NCBI RefSeq assembly: GCF_003284935.1
Contig: NZ_QMEV01000017.1
Location: 1-64,000, forward strand
Length of the DNA: 64,000 bases
Source of the DNA: Mycobacterium colombiense
Lineage (GTDB): Bacteria > Actinomycetota > Actinomycetes > Mycobacteriales > Mycobacteriaceae
Direction of reading: 5' to 3'
This document shows positions 34,420 to 44,864 of this stretch, one piece after another. A model generated the notes under the pieces. The model was not told the origin of the DNA. It worked only from the letters and a program-made list of their open reading frames with translations, and searched no databases. A program made the translations under genes and the position numbers. Every line of letters begins with the position of its first letter. Within the stretch, counting starts at the first letter, position 1.

Positions 34420-36234
34420 CTAGGCAAGGAAGTTCGGCGGCAGCGCCTCGAACATGAACTTGGTCATCCGGACCGCCCACTCGGAGCTGCCGCCCCCCAC
34501 GATCAGCGAGGCGAACGCCAGGTCGCCGCGGTAGCCGGCGAACCAGGAGTGCGATCCGCCCGGGAACTCGGCCTCACCGGTCTTTCCGTAGATCTCGCCG
34601 CAGCCGGCGATCTCCTTGGCGGTCCCGTTGGTCACCACCAGCCGCATCATCGGCCGTAGCGCGTCGATCATCTTCGGGCTGATCGGGGTGGTGTCCCCCT
34701 GGACCGCGGTCTGCCGGCCCACGATCAGTTGCGGCACCGGCGTCTTGCCGGCGGCGACCGTGGCCGCCACCAGCGCCATGCCGAACGGGCTGGCCAGCAC
34801 CTTGCCCTGGCCGAAGCCGTCCTCAGTGCGCTCGGCCAGGTCCACCGTCGGCGGCACCGACCCCGTCACGGTGGTGACGCCGTCCACCGTGTAGTCCAGG
34901 CCGATCCCGTATTGCGCCGCCGTCTGGGTCAGGCCGCGGGGCGGCATCCGGCTGCTCAACTCCGCGAACGTGGTGTTGCACGAGCTGGCGAACGCGCGTG
35001 ACAGCGACACCACGCCGAGATCGAAGCCGCCGTAGTTGGGCACGGTGCGATGCCCGATGTCGAGGTGGCCCGGGCAGCCCAGCATCGAGTTGGGCGTGGC
35101 CATGTCGCGGTCGACGGCCGCGCCGGCGGTGATCATCTTGAACGTCGACCCCGGTGGGAACAGGCCGTTGGTGGCGGGCAATCCGTCCGCGTCGGCCCCG
35201 CCGTTCTGCGCGATCGCGAGGATTTCTCCGGTCGACGGCTTGATCACCACGATCATCGCCTTGCCGCCCTTGTTGTCGACCGCGCGCTGGGCGGCGTTCT
35301 GCACCGTGCGGTCCAGGGTGATCGACACCGACGGCGCCGGTGACCCCTCGACCTCGTGCAGCACCTCGACCTCGACACCGTTCTGGTTGACGCTGACCAC
35401 CCGCCAGCCCGCCTCGCCGTCGAGCTGGTCGACCACCGCCTTTTTCACCGCGGAGATGACCGCCGGGGCGAAATGCGGGTCGGTGGGCAGCATTTCGGGC
35501 TGGGGCGTGACCACGACGCCGGGCAGGTGCCCCACAAGCGGGGACACCTTGTCGTTGTCGTCGGGGTGCAGCGTCACCCCGAGATCCACCGGATGGGGCG
35601 TCGAGCTGGCCTGCTCGGCGAGCAGCTGCGGATCGTTGAGCGCGCCGTTGAAGGTGTGCAGCACGTCGACGACGGCGTGCGCCGTGCCGATCAGCGCGGG
35701 CCCGGCCTGGGTGGCGTCCAGCGTGTAGTGGTACAGGTAGCCCGGCACCAGCACGTCGCTGCCGCCGAGCTCGTTCACCGAAGCGCGGTGCGGCCGGTCG
35801 GCGCGCAGCGCGAACGTCTGGTGCTCGCCCAGCTTGGCGTGCAGCGCGGTGGTGGTCCAGCGCACGGCCCAGTGCCCCTCGTCGCGGGCCATCTTCAGCT
35901 GGCCGTCGTAGGTCCAGGTGCGGTTCTTGGGCAGGTGCCAGGTGAAGCGGTAGCCGACCGTGCCGCTGTCCTCGGCGTACTTGGCGTTGAGCAACTGGGC
36001 GTCGAGGTGGGTCGCCTGCAGGCCGGACCACGCCGCGTTGAGGGCTTCGCGGGCCTCGTTCGGGCTGTCACTGAGCTGCGCGGCGGTCGCGGTGTCGCCG
36101 ATGGCCAGGGCGCGGAAGAACTTCTCGGCGGCCGGGCCCGGGCCGTCGGGCCGCGGCGTGCATCCGGACAGGGCGACGACCGCGACGAGCAGCGCGCCCG
36201 CCGCCGTCGATACCAATGGGGTTCTTGTGACCAT
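34420..36234 (-). CDS. Penicillin-binding lipoprotein (Rv2864c type)
   Basis: A 604-aa envelope protein. ATG 36234 gives a lipoprotein signal (MVTRTPLVST..., lipobox LSGC, lipidated C25); the longer open frame upstream is not used. Order: NTF2-like MecA-N domain (about 35-150), PBP dimerisation domain, then a transpeptidase domain with the active-site Ser in PPGSTFKM, the second motif SSCNT and KTGEAEFPGG. Predicted D,D-transpeptidase of peptidoglycan synthesis and beta-lactam target. The toxin-antitoxin genes found around this gene in M. tuberculosis are absent here. Confidence 0.93.
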   Translation of the reverse strand: MVTRTPLVSTAAGALLVAVVALSGCTPRPDGPGPAAEKFFRALAIGDTATAAQLSDSPNEAREALNAAWSGLQATHLDAQLLNAKYAEDSGTVGYRFTWHLPKNRTWTYDGQLKMARDEGHWAVRWTTTALHAKLGEHQTFALRADRPHRASVNELGGSDVLVPGYLYHYTLDATQAGPALIGTAHAVVDVLHTFNGALNDPQLLAEQASSTPHPVDLGVTLHPDDNDKVSPLVGHLPGVVVTPQPEMLPTDPHFAPAVISAVKKAVVDQLDGEAGWRVVSVNQNGVEVEVLHEVEGSPAPSVSITLDRTVQNAAQRAVDNKGGKAMIVVIKPSTGEILAIAQNGGADADGLPATNGLFPPGSTFKMITAGAAVDRDMATPNSMLGCPGHLDIGHRTVPNYGGFDLGVVSLSRAFASSCNTTFAELSSRMPPRGLTQTAAQYGIGLDYTVDGVTTVTGSVPPTVDLAERTEDGFGQGKVLASPFGMALVAATVAAGKTPVPQLIVGRQTAVQGDTTPISPKMIDALRPMMRLVVTNGTAKEIAGCGEIYGKTGEAEFPGGSHSWFAGYRGDLAFASLIVGGGSSEWAVRMTKFMFEALPPNFLA

Positions 36235-36399
36235 CGGTACAGATGTTATGAATGTGGACCGCCGCGGGGGCGTCGACACACCGAGACCCAACCGTTATCC
36301 GCGGATTGAGGGCCCATCGATGCGAGTGTGCGGCCAGCCGCGCAGTCGGTGCCGAGGGTGCGGACAACCGCACACTGGCCCGAAAGGGGTGAACGCGCG

Positions 36400-37254
36400 C
36401 TAGTCGAGCAGGACCGTCGCGAAGGTGCCGATCTCGGTGAAGCCGACGCGGGCGTAGGCGGCACGCGCGACGGTGTTGAAGTCGTTGACGTAGAGGCTGG
36501 CGGTGCGCCCGGTGCCGACGATCACCGCGGCGACCGTCGCGGTGCCGGCGGTGCCCAGGCCCAGGCCGCGCCACTCCGGGTGCACCCACACCCCCTGGAT
36601 CTGGCCCACGCCCGGCGACTGCGAACCCACCTCGGCCTTGAAGACGACCTGGCCGTGTTCGAACCGCGCCCAGGCCCGCCCGGCGGTGATCAGGCTGGCC
36701 ACCCGGCGCCGGTAACCGCGTCCGCCGTCGCCGAGCCGCGGGTCGACGCCCACTTCGCCGATGAACATGTCGACGGCGGCCACCAGGTAGGCGTCCAGCT
36801 CCTCGGGCCGCACCTGCCGCACCCCGGGATCCAGCCCGCAGCTGGGGTGGCTGGACAACGCCAGCAGCGGCTGGTGGTCGCGCACGTCGCGGGCCGGGCC
36901 CCAGGCCGCCTCGAGCCGCTCCCACATCGGCATCACCAGCTCGGCCCTGCCGACCAGCGACGAGCAGCGCCGCGTCCCGCGCATGGCCTCATCGGCGAAC
37001 GCACTCAGATCGGCCGGCGCGCCCCGCAGCGGAATGAGGTTGGCGCCGGCGAAGCACAGGGATTCGTCGGCGCCGCGCAGCGTCCACAGTTCGCCGCCGA
37101 TCGAGTTGGGATCGATGCCGTGGTCGGCCACCCGGGCCGCGACCATGCACGCGGCGACCGGATCGTCGTCGAGCACCCGCCAGACGGCGGCCGCGTCGCG
37201 CACCACCGACACCCGTCGCTCACCGACAAGGCGGAACAGGGGCGGAGCCGACAT
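36400..37254 (-). CDS. GNAT acetyltransferase (Rv2867c type)
   Basis: A 284-aa protein with an N-terminal DUF4081-type domain (SVVRDAAAVWRVLDDDPVAACMVAARV) and a C-terminal GNAT domain. The latter contains IQGVWVHPEWRGLGLGTAG, with the acetyl-CoA loop R-G-L-G-L-G, and SLYVNDFNTVARAAYARVGF. Substrate unknown. It precedes ispG on the same strand in the conserved ispG-rip1-dxr neighbourhood. Confidence 0.88.
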   Translation of the reverse strand: MSAPPLFRLVGERRVSVVRDAAAVWRVLDDDPVAACMVAARVADHGIDPNSIGGELWTLRGADESLCFAGANLIPLRGAPADLSAFADEAMRGTRRCSSLVGRAELVMPMWERLEAAWGPARDVRDHQPLLALSSHPSCGLDPGVRQVRPEELDAYLVAAVDMFIGEVGVDPRLGDGGRGYRRRVASLITAGRAWARFEHGQVVFKAEVGSQSPGVGQIQGVWVHPEWRGLGLGTAGTATVAAVIVGTGRTASLYVNDFNTVARAAYARVGFTEIGTFATVLLD

Positions 37255-37308
37255 GGGGGCGAACTCTCTGTGTGCGAATTCCTTAGGCCAGAACGGCGCT
37301 GGCCTTCA

Positions 37309-38487
37309 TCAGCTTACGGTGACAACAGGTGAACCGCTTGATGTTGCTTCCGGTCCGTCGTCGCTGTTCATCTCGTGGCCCATGTCAGCGGCGAGCCGCA
37401 TGGCCTCTTCGATCAGCGTCTCGACAATCTGGGCTTCGGGCACGGTCTTGATCACCTCGCCGCGAACGAAGATCTGGCCCTTGCCATTTCCGGATGCGAC
37501 GCCGAGGTCGGCCTCGCGCGCCTCGCCCGGACCGTTGACCACGCACCCCATCACGGCCACGCGCAGCGGCACGTCGAGGCCGTCCAGGCCGGCGGTGACC
37601 TCGTTGGCCAGGGTGTAGACGTCGACCTGGGCGCGACCGCACGACGGGCACGACACGATCTCGAGCCCCCGCCGGCGCAGGTTCAGCGACTCGAGGATCT
37701 GGATGCCGACCTTGACTTCCTCGACCGGCGGCGCCGACAGCGACACCCGGATGGTGTCGCCGATCCCCCGCGACAGCAGGGCGCCGAAGGCGACCGCGGA
37801 CTTGATGGTGCCCTGGAAGGCGGGACCGGCCTCGGTGACGCCCAGATGCAGTGGGTAGTCGCATTGTTCGGCCAGCTGCTCGTAGGCGGCCACCATCACC
37901 ACCGGGTCGTTGTGCTTGACGCTGATCTTGATGTTGCCGAAGCCGTGCTCCTCGAACAGCGAGGCCTCCCACAGCGCGGACTCGACCAGCGCCTCGGGGG
38001 TGGCCTTGCCGTACTTCTCCATGAACCGCTTGTCCAGCGAGCCCGCGTTGACGCCGATGCGGATCGGGATGCCGGCCGCGCCGGCGGCCTTGGCGACCTC
38101 GCCCACCCGGCCGTCGAATTCCTTGATGTTGCCGGGGTTTACCCGCACCGCGGCGCACCCGGCGTCGATCGCGGCGAAGATGTACTTGGGCTGGAAGTGG
38201 ATGTCGGCGATCACCGGGATCTGGCTGTGCCGGGCGATCTCGGCCAGCGCGTCGGCGTCCTCCTGGCGCGGGCACGCGACCCGGACGATGTCGCAACCGG
38301 CGGCGGTCAGCTCGGCGATCTGCTGCAGCGTCGTGTTGACGTCGTGGGTTTTGGTGGTGCACATCGACTGCACCGAAATCGGATAGTCGCTGCCCACGCC
38401 GACGTCGCGGACCATGAGTTGGCGCGTCTTGCGGCGGGGGGCGAGCGTGGGCGCCGGCGCGTCCGGCATGCCCAGGCCAACGGTCAC
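37309..38487 (-). CDS. ispG: 4-hydroxy-3-methylbut-2-enyl diphosphate synthase
   Basis: A 392-aa [4Fe-4S] enzyme (GcpE, Rv2868c) of the MEP isoprenoid pathway that converts MEcPP to HMBPP. The TIM-barrel part includes [20 protein letters not shown]. The C-terminal cluster ligands lie in SCPSCGRAQ and [13 protein letters not shown] start. Sixteen nt from rip1, with dxr just upstream: two MEP genes bracket the protease gene. Confidence 0.97.
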   Translation of the reverse strand: MTVGLGMPDAPAPTLAPRRKTRQLMVRDVGVGSDYPISVQSMCTTKTHDVNTTLQQIAELTAAGCDIVRVACPRQEDADALAEIARHSQIPVIADIHFQPKYIFAAIDAGCAAVRVNPGNIKEFDGRVGEVAKAAGAAGIPIRIGVNAGSLDKRFMEKYGKATPEALVESALWEASLFEEHGFGNIKISVKHNDPVVMVAAYEQLAEQCDYPLHLGVTEAGPAFQGTIKSAVAFGALLSRGIGDTIRVSLSAPPVEEVKVGIQILESLNLRRRGLEIVSCPSCGRAQVDVYTLANEVTAGLDGLDVPLRVAVMGCVVNGPGEAREADLGVASGNGKGQIFVRGEVIKTVPEAQIVETLIEEAMRLAADMGHEMNSDDGPEATSSGSPVVTVS

Positions 38488-38503
38488 TGTGGTAGTTCCT
38501 TAG

Positions 38504-39718
38504 CTATTGGAAGAGCCTGATCGGGTTGACCAGGTCGGCGGTGACGGTCAGCAGCATGTAGCCGACGACGAACACCAGCACGACGTACGTCGCGGGCATG
38601 AGCTTGAGGTAGTTCACCGGCGCGGCCGCGACCATGCCCCGCGCCGACCGCACCAGGTTACGGATCTTCTCGAACACCGCGATGGCGATGTGGCCGCCGT
38701 CGAAGGGCAGCAGCGGCACCAGGTTGATCGCGCCCAGGATGAGGTTCAGCTGGGCCAGGAAGAACCAGAACGCCACCCAGAGCCCGTGATCGACGGTGTC
38801 GCCGCCGATGATGCTGGCCCCGACGACGCTCATCGGGGTCTGCGGGTCGCGCTGCCCGCCGCCGATGGCGTGCACCAGCGCGCCGACCTTGGTCGGGATG
38901 GCCACCAGCGCCTTGCCGACCTCGCCGGTGAGGTCACCGGCGAAGGCGACGGTGGCCGGGATCGCGGTGAACACCCCGTAATGCGTGGGCGCCACCTTGA
39001 CGGCGCCGACGCCGATGGCGCCGACCGTCGAGGGTTGCTGCGCAGCGCCCTGCCCGTTGCTCAGGTAACGCTGGGTGGTGGTGACGTCGACGTAGGTGGT
39101 GATCTTGGTGCCGTTGCGCTCGGCGACGATCGGGACGTTGCCGTGCACCTTGCGGATGGCGGCGGCCATGTCCTCGAAGCTCGACACCGGGGTGTCGCCC
39201 ACCTTGACGATGACGTCGCCGGGCCGGATCCCGGCCAGCGCCGCCGGCCCGGGGCCGGTGCAGTCCGCGATCTTGCCCGGCGCCACTTCCGGTGCCACAC
39301 AAGCGGTTTCGCCGACGACGGCCTGGGTCGGCGGGTGCAGGTTCGGCAGCCCCCAGATCAGCGCGATGCCGTAGAGCAGCACCAGGCAGATGATGAAGTT
39401 CGCGGCGGGGCCGGCGAAGAGCACCGCGACCCGCTTCCAGACCTTCTGCTTGAACATGGCGCGGTCGGCCTCGTCGGGGGCCAGTTCCTCCACCGAGGTC
39501 ATGCCGGCGATGTCGCAGAAGCCCCCCAGCGGAACGGCTTTGAGGCCGTACTCGGTTTCCCCGCGCCGAGTCGACCACAGCGTGGGCCCGAACCCGACGA
39601 AGTAGCGGCGCACCTTCATGCCGGTGGCGCGCGCGACCCACATGTGCCCGCACTCGTGCAGGGCCACCGAGATCAGGATGGCCAGTGCGAACAGCACAAT
39701 GCCGATTACGAACATCAT
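38504..39718 (-). CDS. rip1: Site-2 intramembrane metalloprotease Rip1
   Basis: A 404-aa zinc protease (RseP family, Rv2869c) that cleaves membrane anti-sigma factors and controls envelope composition. [19 protein letters not shown] is the first helix; HECGH at 21-25 is the zinc site. One central PDZ domain ([25 protein letters not shown]) and the third ligand motif LLPFDGGH follow. I chose ATG 39718 for the known N-terminus; the open frame extends further upstream. Nineteen nt from the dxr stop. Confidence 0.96.
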   Translation of the reverse strand: MMFVIGIVLFALAILISVALHECGHMWVARATGMKVRRYFVGFGPTLWSTRRGETEYGLKAVPLGGFCDIAGMTSVEELAPDEADRAMFKQKVWKRVAVLFAGPAANFIICLVLLYGIALIWGLPNLHPPTQAVVGETACVAPEVAPGKIADCTGPGPAALAGIRPGDVIVKVGDTPVSSFEDMAAAIRKVHGNVPIVAERNGTKITTYVDVTTTQRYLSNGQGAAQQPSTVGAIGVGAVKVAPTHYGVFTAIPATVAFAGDLTGEVGKALVAIPTKVGALVHAIGGGQRDPQTPMSVVGASIIGGDTVDHGLWVAFWFFLAQLNLILGAINLVPLLPFDGGHIAIAVFEKIRNLVRSARGMVAAAPVNYLKLMPATYVVLVFVVGYMLLTVTADLVNPIRLFQ

Positions 39719-39737
39719 CTGGACTGCTGGACCTTTC

Positions 39738-40949
39738 TCACACCATTCCGGAGGCTTTTGCTGAGACCGTGGCGGGGCGGGCGTGTGCGACGCAACGCCG
39801 AGCCCGCTCACGTGCCCAGCGCTGCGCGTCGAGTACCTCATCCACGGTAGCGGGTGAAACGGCCCATTGGTCGGCGGCGTGCAGCACGTCGGCGATGGTT
39901 TCGACGATCGCGGGGAATCCGACGCGGCCCGCGAGGAAGGCCTCCGCCGCCTCCTCGTTGGCCGCGTTGTAGACGGCGGTCATGCAGCCGCCGGTCTGCC
40001 CGGCGTGCCGGGCCAACTCGACGGCGGGAAAAACGTCGGCGTCCAGCGGCTCGAATTCCCAGCTAGACGCCGTGCTGAAGTCGCAGCTCGCGGCCGCTCC
40101 GGCAACCCGCTGCGGCCAGCCCAGGGCCAGCGAGATCGGCAGCTTCATGTCCGGCGGGCTGGCCTGGGCCAGGGTCGAGCCGTCGATGAAGGTGACCATC
40201 GAATGAACAATCGACTGGGGGTGCACCACGACCTCGATGCGGTCGTAGGGGATGCCGAACAGCAGGTGGGTCTCGATGAGTTCGAGGCCCTTGTTGACCA
40301 GCGAGGCCGAGTTCAGCGTGTTCATCGGGCCCATCGACCACGTCGGGTGGGCCCCCGCCTGTTCCGGGGTGACGCCCTCGAGCTGGGCGGCGGTCCAGCC
40401 GCGGAACGGGCCGCCGGAGGCGGTCAGCACCAGCTTGGCGACCTCGTCGGGGGTCCCGCCGCGCAGGCACTGGGCCAGCGCGGAGTGTTCGGAGTCGACG
40501 GGCACGATCTGTCCCGGCCCGGCGGCCCGCAGCACCAGCGGACCGCCGGCGATCAGCGACTCCTTGTTGGCCAGCGCCAGCCGGGCGCCCGATTCCAGCG
40601 CGGCCAGCGTGGGCCGCAGGCCCAGCGCCCCCACCAGGGCGTTGAGCACGACGTCGGCCTCGGTCTCCTCGACCAGTCGGGTGGCCGCGTCGGGGCCGCA
40701 GAACGGGATGTCGCCGGCCCGCTGCGCCGCGCGCTCGTCGGCGACCGCGACATTGGTCACACCGGTCTCGGCGCGCTGGCGCAACAGCGTGTCCAGGTTG
40801 GCGCCGCCCGCGGCCAGGCCCACCACCTCGAAGCGGTCCGGGTTGGCGGCGATGACGTCCAGCGCCTGGGTGCCGATGGAGCCGGTGCTGCCCAGCACCA
40901 GCACGCGCAGGCGGTCCCGCGTTTGCCCATCGGTGGTCGGGTTGGTCAC
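39738..40949 (-). CDS. dxr: 1-deoxy-D-xylulose 5-phosphate reductoisomerase
   Basis: A 403-aa NADPH enzyme (Rv2870c) of the second MEP step and target of fosmidomycin. The N-terminal NADPH motif is [10 protein letters not shown]. The metal site region is [14 protein letters not shown], and [31 protein letters not shown] are intact. GTG 40949 start gives MTNPTTDGQ, as in M. tuberculosis; the open frame extends upstream without support. Followed by rip1 and ispG. Confidence 0.97.
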   Translation of the reverse strand: MTNPTTDGQTRDRLRVLVLGSTGSIGTQALDVIAANPDRFEVVGLAAGGANLDTLLRQRAETGVTNVAVADERAAQRAGDIPFCGPDAATRLVEETEADVVLNALVGALGLRPTLAALESGARLALANKESLIAGGPLVLRAAGPGQIVPVDSEHSALAQCLRGGTPDEVAKLVLTASGGPFRGWTAAQLEGVTPEQAGAHPTWSMGPMNTLNSASLVNKGLELIETHLLFGIPYDRIEVVVHPQSIVHSMVTFIDGSTLAQASPPDMKLPISLALGWPQRVAGAAASCDFSTASSWEFEPLDADVFPAVELARHAGQTGGCMTAVYNAANEEAAEAFLAGRVGFPAIVETIADVLHAADQWAVSPATVDEVLDAQRWARERARRCVAHARPATVSAKASGMV

Positions 40950-41058
40950 CCATTCATTGTGCCGCCCAGCGCCGACGCGGGCCATGCCCCGCAAGCCCGG
41001 TGGCGGGTATGCCAGAATTTGGGTTCGACAAGCCAATCCGATCCGAAGGGGATTCGCC

Positions 41059-41313
41059 GTGGCCAGTACCGAGGTGGAGCACTTCAACGGCGTCGACGCC
41101 GTCGAGGTGCCGTCGGCAGCGTGGGGTTGGAGCAGGATCAACCACCGGACCTGGCACATCGCCGGGCTGATCGGATTCGGCTTCCTGCTCGCGATGCTGC
41201 GCGGCAACCACGTCGGCCACATCGAGAACTGGTTCCTGATCGGGTTTGCCGCGCTGATCCTCGTGGTGCTGATCCGCGACCTGTGGGGCCGCCGCCGCGG
41301 CTGGATCAGGTAG
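41059..41313 (+). CDS. Small DUF2631 membrane protein (Rv2876 type)
   Basis: An 84-aa protein with two hydrophobic helices ([16 protein letters not shown] and [16 protein letters not shown]) separated by a short polar loop, ending in a basic tail. It resembles DUF2631 of mycobacteria. GTG start with GAAGGGG eight nt upstream. Divergent from dxr, convergent with the CcdA-like gene. In M. tuberculosis mpt83-dipZ-mpt70 lie between dxr and this gene; they are absent here. Function unknown. Confidence 0.85.
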   Translation: MASTEVEHFNGVDAVEVPSAAWGWSRINHRTWHIAGLIGFGFLLAMLRGNHVGHIENWFLIGFAALILVVLIRDLWGRRRGWIR

Positions 41314-41330
41314 CCGCCCCGCCCCTTGTC

Positions 41331-42188
41331 CTAGCGCCGCGCCCGGCGATGCCGGGCGCCGCCGATCACCACGACCGTCAACGCGAGCACGGCGATCACC
41401 CACGGCCACATCCCGTGCTGATGCACCCAGCCGGCCGCCGCGCCCTGCAGGCGCCCGGCCGCGGTGATCACCGCGTCCCGCGGATTGCCGTTCGCGCCGA
41501 ACAGCCGAACCTCGTAGCTGCCGTAGTAGGCCACATACAGCCCGACGAGCAGCAGCAGCGCGCCGCCGATCCGGTTGACGAACGGCAGGACGCGGCGCAG
41601 CCGGTCCACCATCGCCGTGCTGGCCGTGGCCGCGGCGACGGCGAGCACCCCGACCACCAGGGTCAGCCCGGCGCTGTAGGCGAGGTAGATCGCCACGCCG
41701 GTGACGACCGATCCCCCGCGCAGGCCGGCGGCGGTGACGGCCAGAAAAGGCCCGATGGTGCACGACAGCGAGGCGATGGCGTAGCTGACGCCGTAGCCGT
41801 ACATGGAGCCCAGCCGGGCGGTGGGGGCCCACCGGGGGCCCAGCGGTCGCGGGGTCAGGGCCGACAGCTCCCGGCCCGACAGCAGCCACCCCCCGAGCCC
41901 GATCAGCACCACGCCCACGCCGACGGTGGCGTACGGCAGCCACCGCTGCACCGTCGTCGCCGCCGAGACGGTCAGGGCGCCGAACGCGCCGAACACCGTC
42001 AGGAAGCCCAGCGCCATCCCCGCGGTGGCCGCCAGCGCCCGCCCGGCGGCGGCCCCGCCCGACGCCGCCCCCGAACCCTGGCCGCGCACCACCAGCAGCA
42101 GGTAGGCGGGCAGCATGGCAAACCCACACGGGTTCAGCGCGGCCACCAGTCCGGCGGCGAAGGCCAGGCCGACCAGACCCTGGTCCAC
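41331..42188 (-). CDS. CcdA/DipZ-like thiol-disulfide transmembrane protein
   Basis: A 285-aa six-helix protein of the DsbD/CcdA family (Rv2877c). It moves reducing equivalents across the membrane to extracytoplasmic thioredoxin-like proteins. The two redox cysteines are in AALNPCGFAMLPAY (first helix) and IASLSCTIGPFLA (fourth). GTG 42188 chosen; the longer open frame upstream is antisense noise within mpt53. Five nt downstream of mpt53, its likely partner. Confidence 0.9.
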   Translation of the reverse strand: MDQGLVGLAFAAGLVAALNPCGFAMLPAYLLLVVRGQGSGAASGGAAAGRALAATAGMALGFLTVFGAFGALTVSAATTVQRWLPYATVGVGVVLIGLGGWLLSGRELSALTPRPLGPRWAPTARLGSMYGYGVSYAIASLSCTIGPFLAVTAAGLRGGSVVTGVAIYLAYSAGLTLVVGVLAVAAATASTAMVDRLRRVLPFVNRIGGALLLLVGLYVAYYGSYEVRLFGANGNPRDAVITAAGRLQGAAAGWVHQHGMWPWVIAVLALTVVVIGGARHRRARR

Positions 42189-42193
42189 CGAGC

Positions 42194-42700
42194 TCAGGAC
42201 CTCAGGGCCGAGACCCGGTCGGAGAGTTCCTGCTGGGACATCGCCGAGGTCGGGTTGTTGACGAACGTCGAGCTGCCGTCCGCGCGGTAGAACACGTAGG
42301 CCGGCTGCCAGGGGACGTTGTAGCGGGCCCAGATCGAGCCGTCGGCGTCGTTGAGGTTGGTGAATCTCAGGCCGTACTTGTCGACGAAGGTCTGCTCGGC
42401 GCCGACGTCCGAGTGCCCCGCGATCCCGACGAAGGTGACACCGGGATTGGCGGCCGCCACCTGGCTGACGCCAGGCGCCTCGGCGTTGCAGAACGGGCAG
42501 AACGGCGCCCAGAACCACAACACCGCGGGCTTGCCCTGCAAGCTGGCGCCGTTGAACGGCGCACCGCTCAGGGTCGTCCCGCTGAATTGCAGCCGGTCAT
42601 CGGCGGCGGCCGCGCGCGGCGCGCCGCCGAGTACCACTAGTAGCGCGGCGGCGATGACGGCCGCGACAAACAACTTGAGTGGAGAGAACAAGCGGATCAC
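42194..42700 (-). CDS. mpt53: Secreted thioredoxin-like disulfide oxidoreductase Mpt53
   Basis: A 168-aa DsbE-like protein (Rv2878c). An N-terminal signal peptide (LFVAAVIAAALLVVLGG, cleavage likely after APRAAA) precedes a thioredoxin fold with WFWAPFCPFC carrying the CxxC pair. VPWQPAYVFYRADG contains the cis-Pro loop. GTG start. It forms an operon with the CcdA-like gene, giving a periplasmic thiol-redox pair. Confidence 0.93.
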   Translation of the reverse strand: MIRLFSPLKLFVAAVIAAALLVVLGGAPRAAAADDRLQFSGTTLSGAPFNGASLQGKPAVLWFWAPFCPFCNAEAPGVSQVAAANPGVTFVGIAGHSDVGAEQTFVDKYGLRFTNLNDADGSIWARYNVPWQPAYVFYRADGSSTFVNNPTSAMSQQELSDRVSALRS

Positions 42701-42774
42701 GGCGCACCCCCGGGTTTGCTGACGTTATGCCTTTAAGACGTGCGCGCCGCCCCGCAGGTTCATTCGCCCGGCAG

Positions 42775-43869
42775 CTACCCGCCTTCGGCGGCCAGCTGTC
42801 CGCACGCGGCGCTGATCTCCCGCCCGCGCGTGTCGCGCACCGTGCAGGAAACCCCCTTGCCGCGGACGCGCCGGACGAATTCCCGCTCGACCGGCTTGGG
42901 GCTGGCGTCCCACTCGCTTCCCGGGGTCGGGTTGAGCGGAATCAGATTGACGTGCACCAGCGGCCCGAGCGCGCGGTGCAGCCGTTGGCTCAAAAGGTCT
43001 GCGCGCCAAGGCTGGTCGTTGACGTCGCGGATCAACGCGTACTCCACCGACACCCGCCTGCCGGTGGCGTCGGCGTAATACCGCGCGGCGTCGAGGGCCT
43101 CGCTGATCTTCCAGCGGTTGTTCACCGGCACCAGGGCGTCGCGCAGCTCGTCGTCGGGCGCGTGCAGCGACAGCGCCAACGTCACCCCGAGCCGTTCGTC
43201 GGCCAGCTTGCGGATGGCGGGGGCCAGCCCCACCGTCGACACGGTCACCGAACGCGCCGAGATGCCGAAGCCGTGGGGCGGCGCGGCGGTAATGCGCCGC
43301 ACCGCGGCCACCACGCGGGCGTAGTTGGCCAGCGGCTCCCCCATGCCCATGAACACCACGTTGGACAGCCGGTCCCCGAAGTCGTCGCGCAGGGCCGCGG
43401 CGCCGGCGCGCACCTGCTCGAGGATCTCGGCCGTCGACAGGTTGCGGCTCAGCCCGCCCTGCCCCGTCGCGCAGAACGGACACGCCATGCCGCAGCCCGC
43501 CTGCGACGAAATACACACCGTGTTGCGCTGCGGATAGCGCATCAGCACCGACTCGACGGTGACCCCATCGAGGGCCCGCCACAACGTCTTTCGCGTCTGG
43601 CCCGCATCGCAGGTCACCTCGGAGGCCGCGGTGAGCAGGATCGGGAACATCGTCTCGGCGATGGCGTCGCGCAACCCCGCCGGAAGGTCGGTCATCTGCC
43701 GGGGGTCGGCGATCAGCCGCGCGTAGTACTGATGCGCCAGCTGCTTGGCGCGAAACGCCGGCAAGCCCAGCTCCGCGATGGCCGACGCGCGACCCTCCTC
43801 ATCGAGGTCGGCGAGGTGCCGCGGCGGCCTGCCGGGACGCGGCTCGGAGAAAACCAGTTGTGCAACCAT
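42775..43869 (-). CDS. rlmN: 23S rRNA (A2503)/tRNA (A37) methyltransferase RlmN
   Basis: A 364-aa radical SAM methyltransferase (Rv2880c). The cluster motif is [12 protein letters not shown], followed by [13 protein letters not shown] (SAM-binding GEP). The catalytic cysteines lie in ACPFC-adjacent and C-terminal [11 protein letters not shown] regions, as in the family. ATG start. Downstream of cdsA on the same strand. Confidence 0.96.
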   Translation of the reverse strand: MVAQLVFSEPRPGRPPRHLADLDEEGRASAIAELGLPAFRAKQLAHQYYARLIADPRQMTDLPAGLRDAIAETMFPILLTAASEVTCDAGQTRKTLWRALDGVTVESVLMRYPQRNTVCISSQAGCGMACPFCATGQGGLSRNLSTAEILEQVRAGAAALRDDFGDRLSNVVFMGMGEPLANYARVVAAVRRITAAPPHGFGISARSVTVSTVGLAPAIRKLADERLGVTLALSLHAPDDELRDALVPVNNRWKISEALDAARYYADATGRRVSVEYALIRDVNDQPWRADLLSQRLHRALGPLVHVNLIPLNPTPGSEWDASPKPVEREFVRRVRGKGVSCTVRDTRGREISAACGQLAAEGG

Positions 43870-43902
43870 GACCCGTCCAGTATCCCCTGTCGCCGGGTCG
43901 GC

Positions 43903-44832
43903 CTAAGGAACGAGCGTCAGCACCGTCCAGGCGGCGACCGCCGAGGGCAGCACGCCGTCGAGGCGATCCATCAGACCGCCGTGGCCGGGCAGCAGCCGGC
44001 CCATGTCCTTGATGCCGAGATCCCGCTTGACCTGGGATTCCACCAGATCGCCCAGCGTGCACGTCAGCACCAGGACCACGCCCAGCAGCACGCCGATCCA
44101 CGGCGGCTTGTGGGCCAGGAAGACCGCGGCCAGCGTCGCGGCGGTGATTCCGAACACCATCGAGCCGGCGAATCCCTCCCAGGACTTCTTGGGGCTGATC
44201 GCCGGGACCATCGGGTGCTTGCCGAACAGCGCCCCCACGGCATATCCGCCGGTGTCGGAGGCGACGACGGTGATCATGAGGCAGAACACCCGCCCGGCAC
44301 CGTCGTGCGGGTAGACCAGCAGCACGCCGAAGGAGGCGAACAGCGGCACCCAGGCGGCCAGGAACACCGTCGCCGAGGCGTCCCTGAGGTAGTTGGCCGA
44401 CGGTGACCCGTCGAACGGCTCGGGCCGTTTGCTGTTGTCCTGCATGAACAGCCGCCACACGTTGCAGACCACGACGGTGACACCGAAGCCGGCCAGGGCG
44501 CCCGCGGCGTGGAACGGCCAGGTCAGCCAGACGGTGAGCTGCCCCCCGGCCAGCAGCGGGATGACCGGTATGACGTAGCCGGCCTCGCGCAATCGACGCA
44601 CCACTTCGTGGGTGGCCACCATGATGGCCAGCGCGACGATGGGGACCCAGAAGCGCGGGGCGAACACCAGCGTGACGATCAGCACGCCGCCGATACCGGC
44701 CCCCACCGCGATGGCGGCGCGCAGGTCACGTCCGGCCCGGGATGTCTTCTTGCCCGGCTGGGCGCTCGTTTTTTTGGCGGCGCGCGCCGAACGGTCGGGC
44801 GGGTTGCCTGCGCCGGGTTCTGGGGTAGCCAC
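43903..44832 (-). CDS. cdsA: Phosphatidate cytidylyltransferase
   Basis: A 309-aa membrane enzyme (Rv2881c) that makes CDP-diacylglycerol, the precursor of phosphatidylinositol, PIMs and cardiolipin. About eight hydrophobic helices. The signature near the C-terminus is visible as SQVKRDLGIKDMGRLLPGHGGLMDRLDG. A Lys/Arg-rich cytosolic N-terminus of about 40 residues precedes the first helix. GTG start, 32 nt after frr. Confidence 0.95.
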   Translation of the reverse strand: MATPEPGAGNPPDRSARAAKKTSAQPGKKTSRAGRDLRAAIAVGAGIGGVLIVTLVFAPRFWVPIVALAIMVATHEVVRRLREAGYVIPVIPLLAGGQLTVWLTWPFHAAGALAGFGVTVVVCNVWRLFMQDNSKRPEPFDGSPSANYLRDASATVFLAAWVPLFASFGVLLVYPHDGAGRVFCLMITVVASDTGGYAVGALFGKHPMVPAISPKKSWEGFAGSMVFGITAATLAAVFLAHKPPWIGVLLGVVLVLTCTLGDLVESQVKRDLGIKDMGRLLPGHGGLMDRLDGVLPSAVAAWTVLTLVP

Positions 44833-44864
44833 TGGCCTGGATGAACTTAGCTGCTGAGCGGTCG

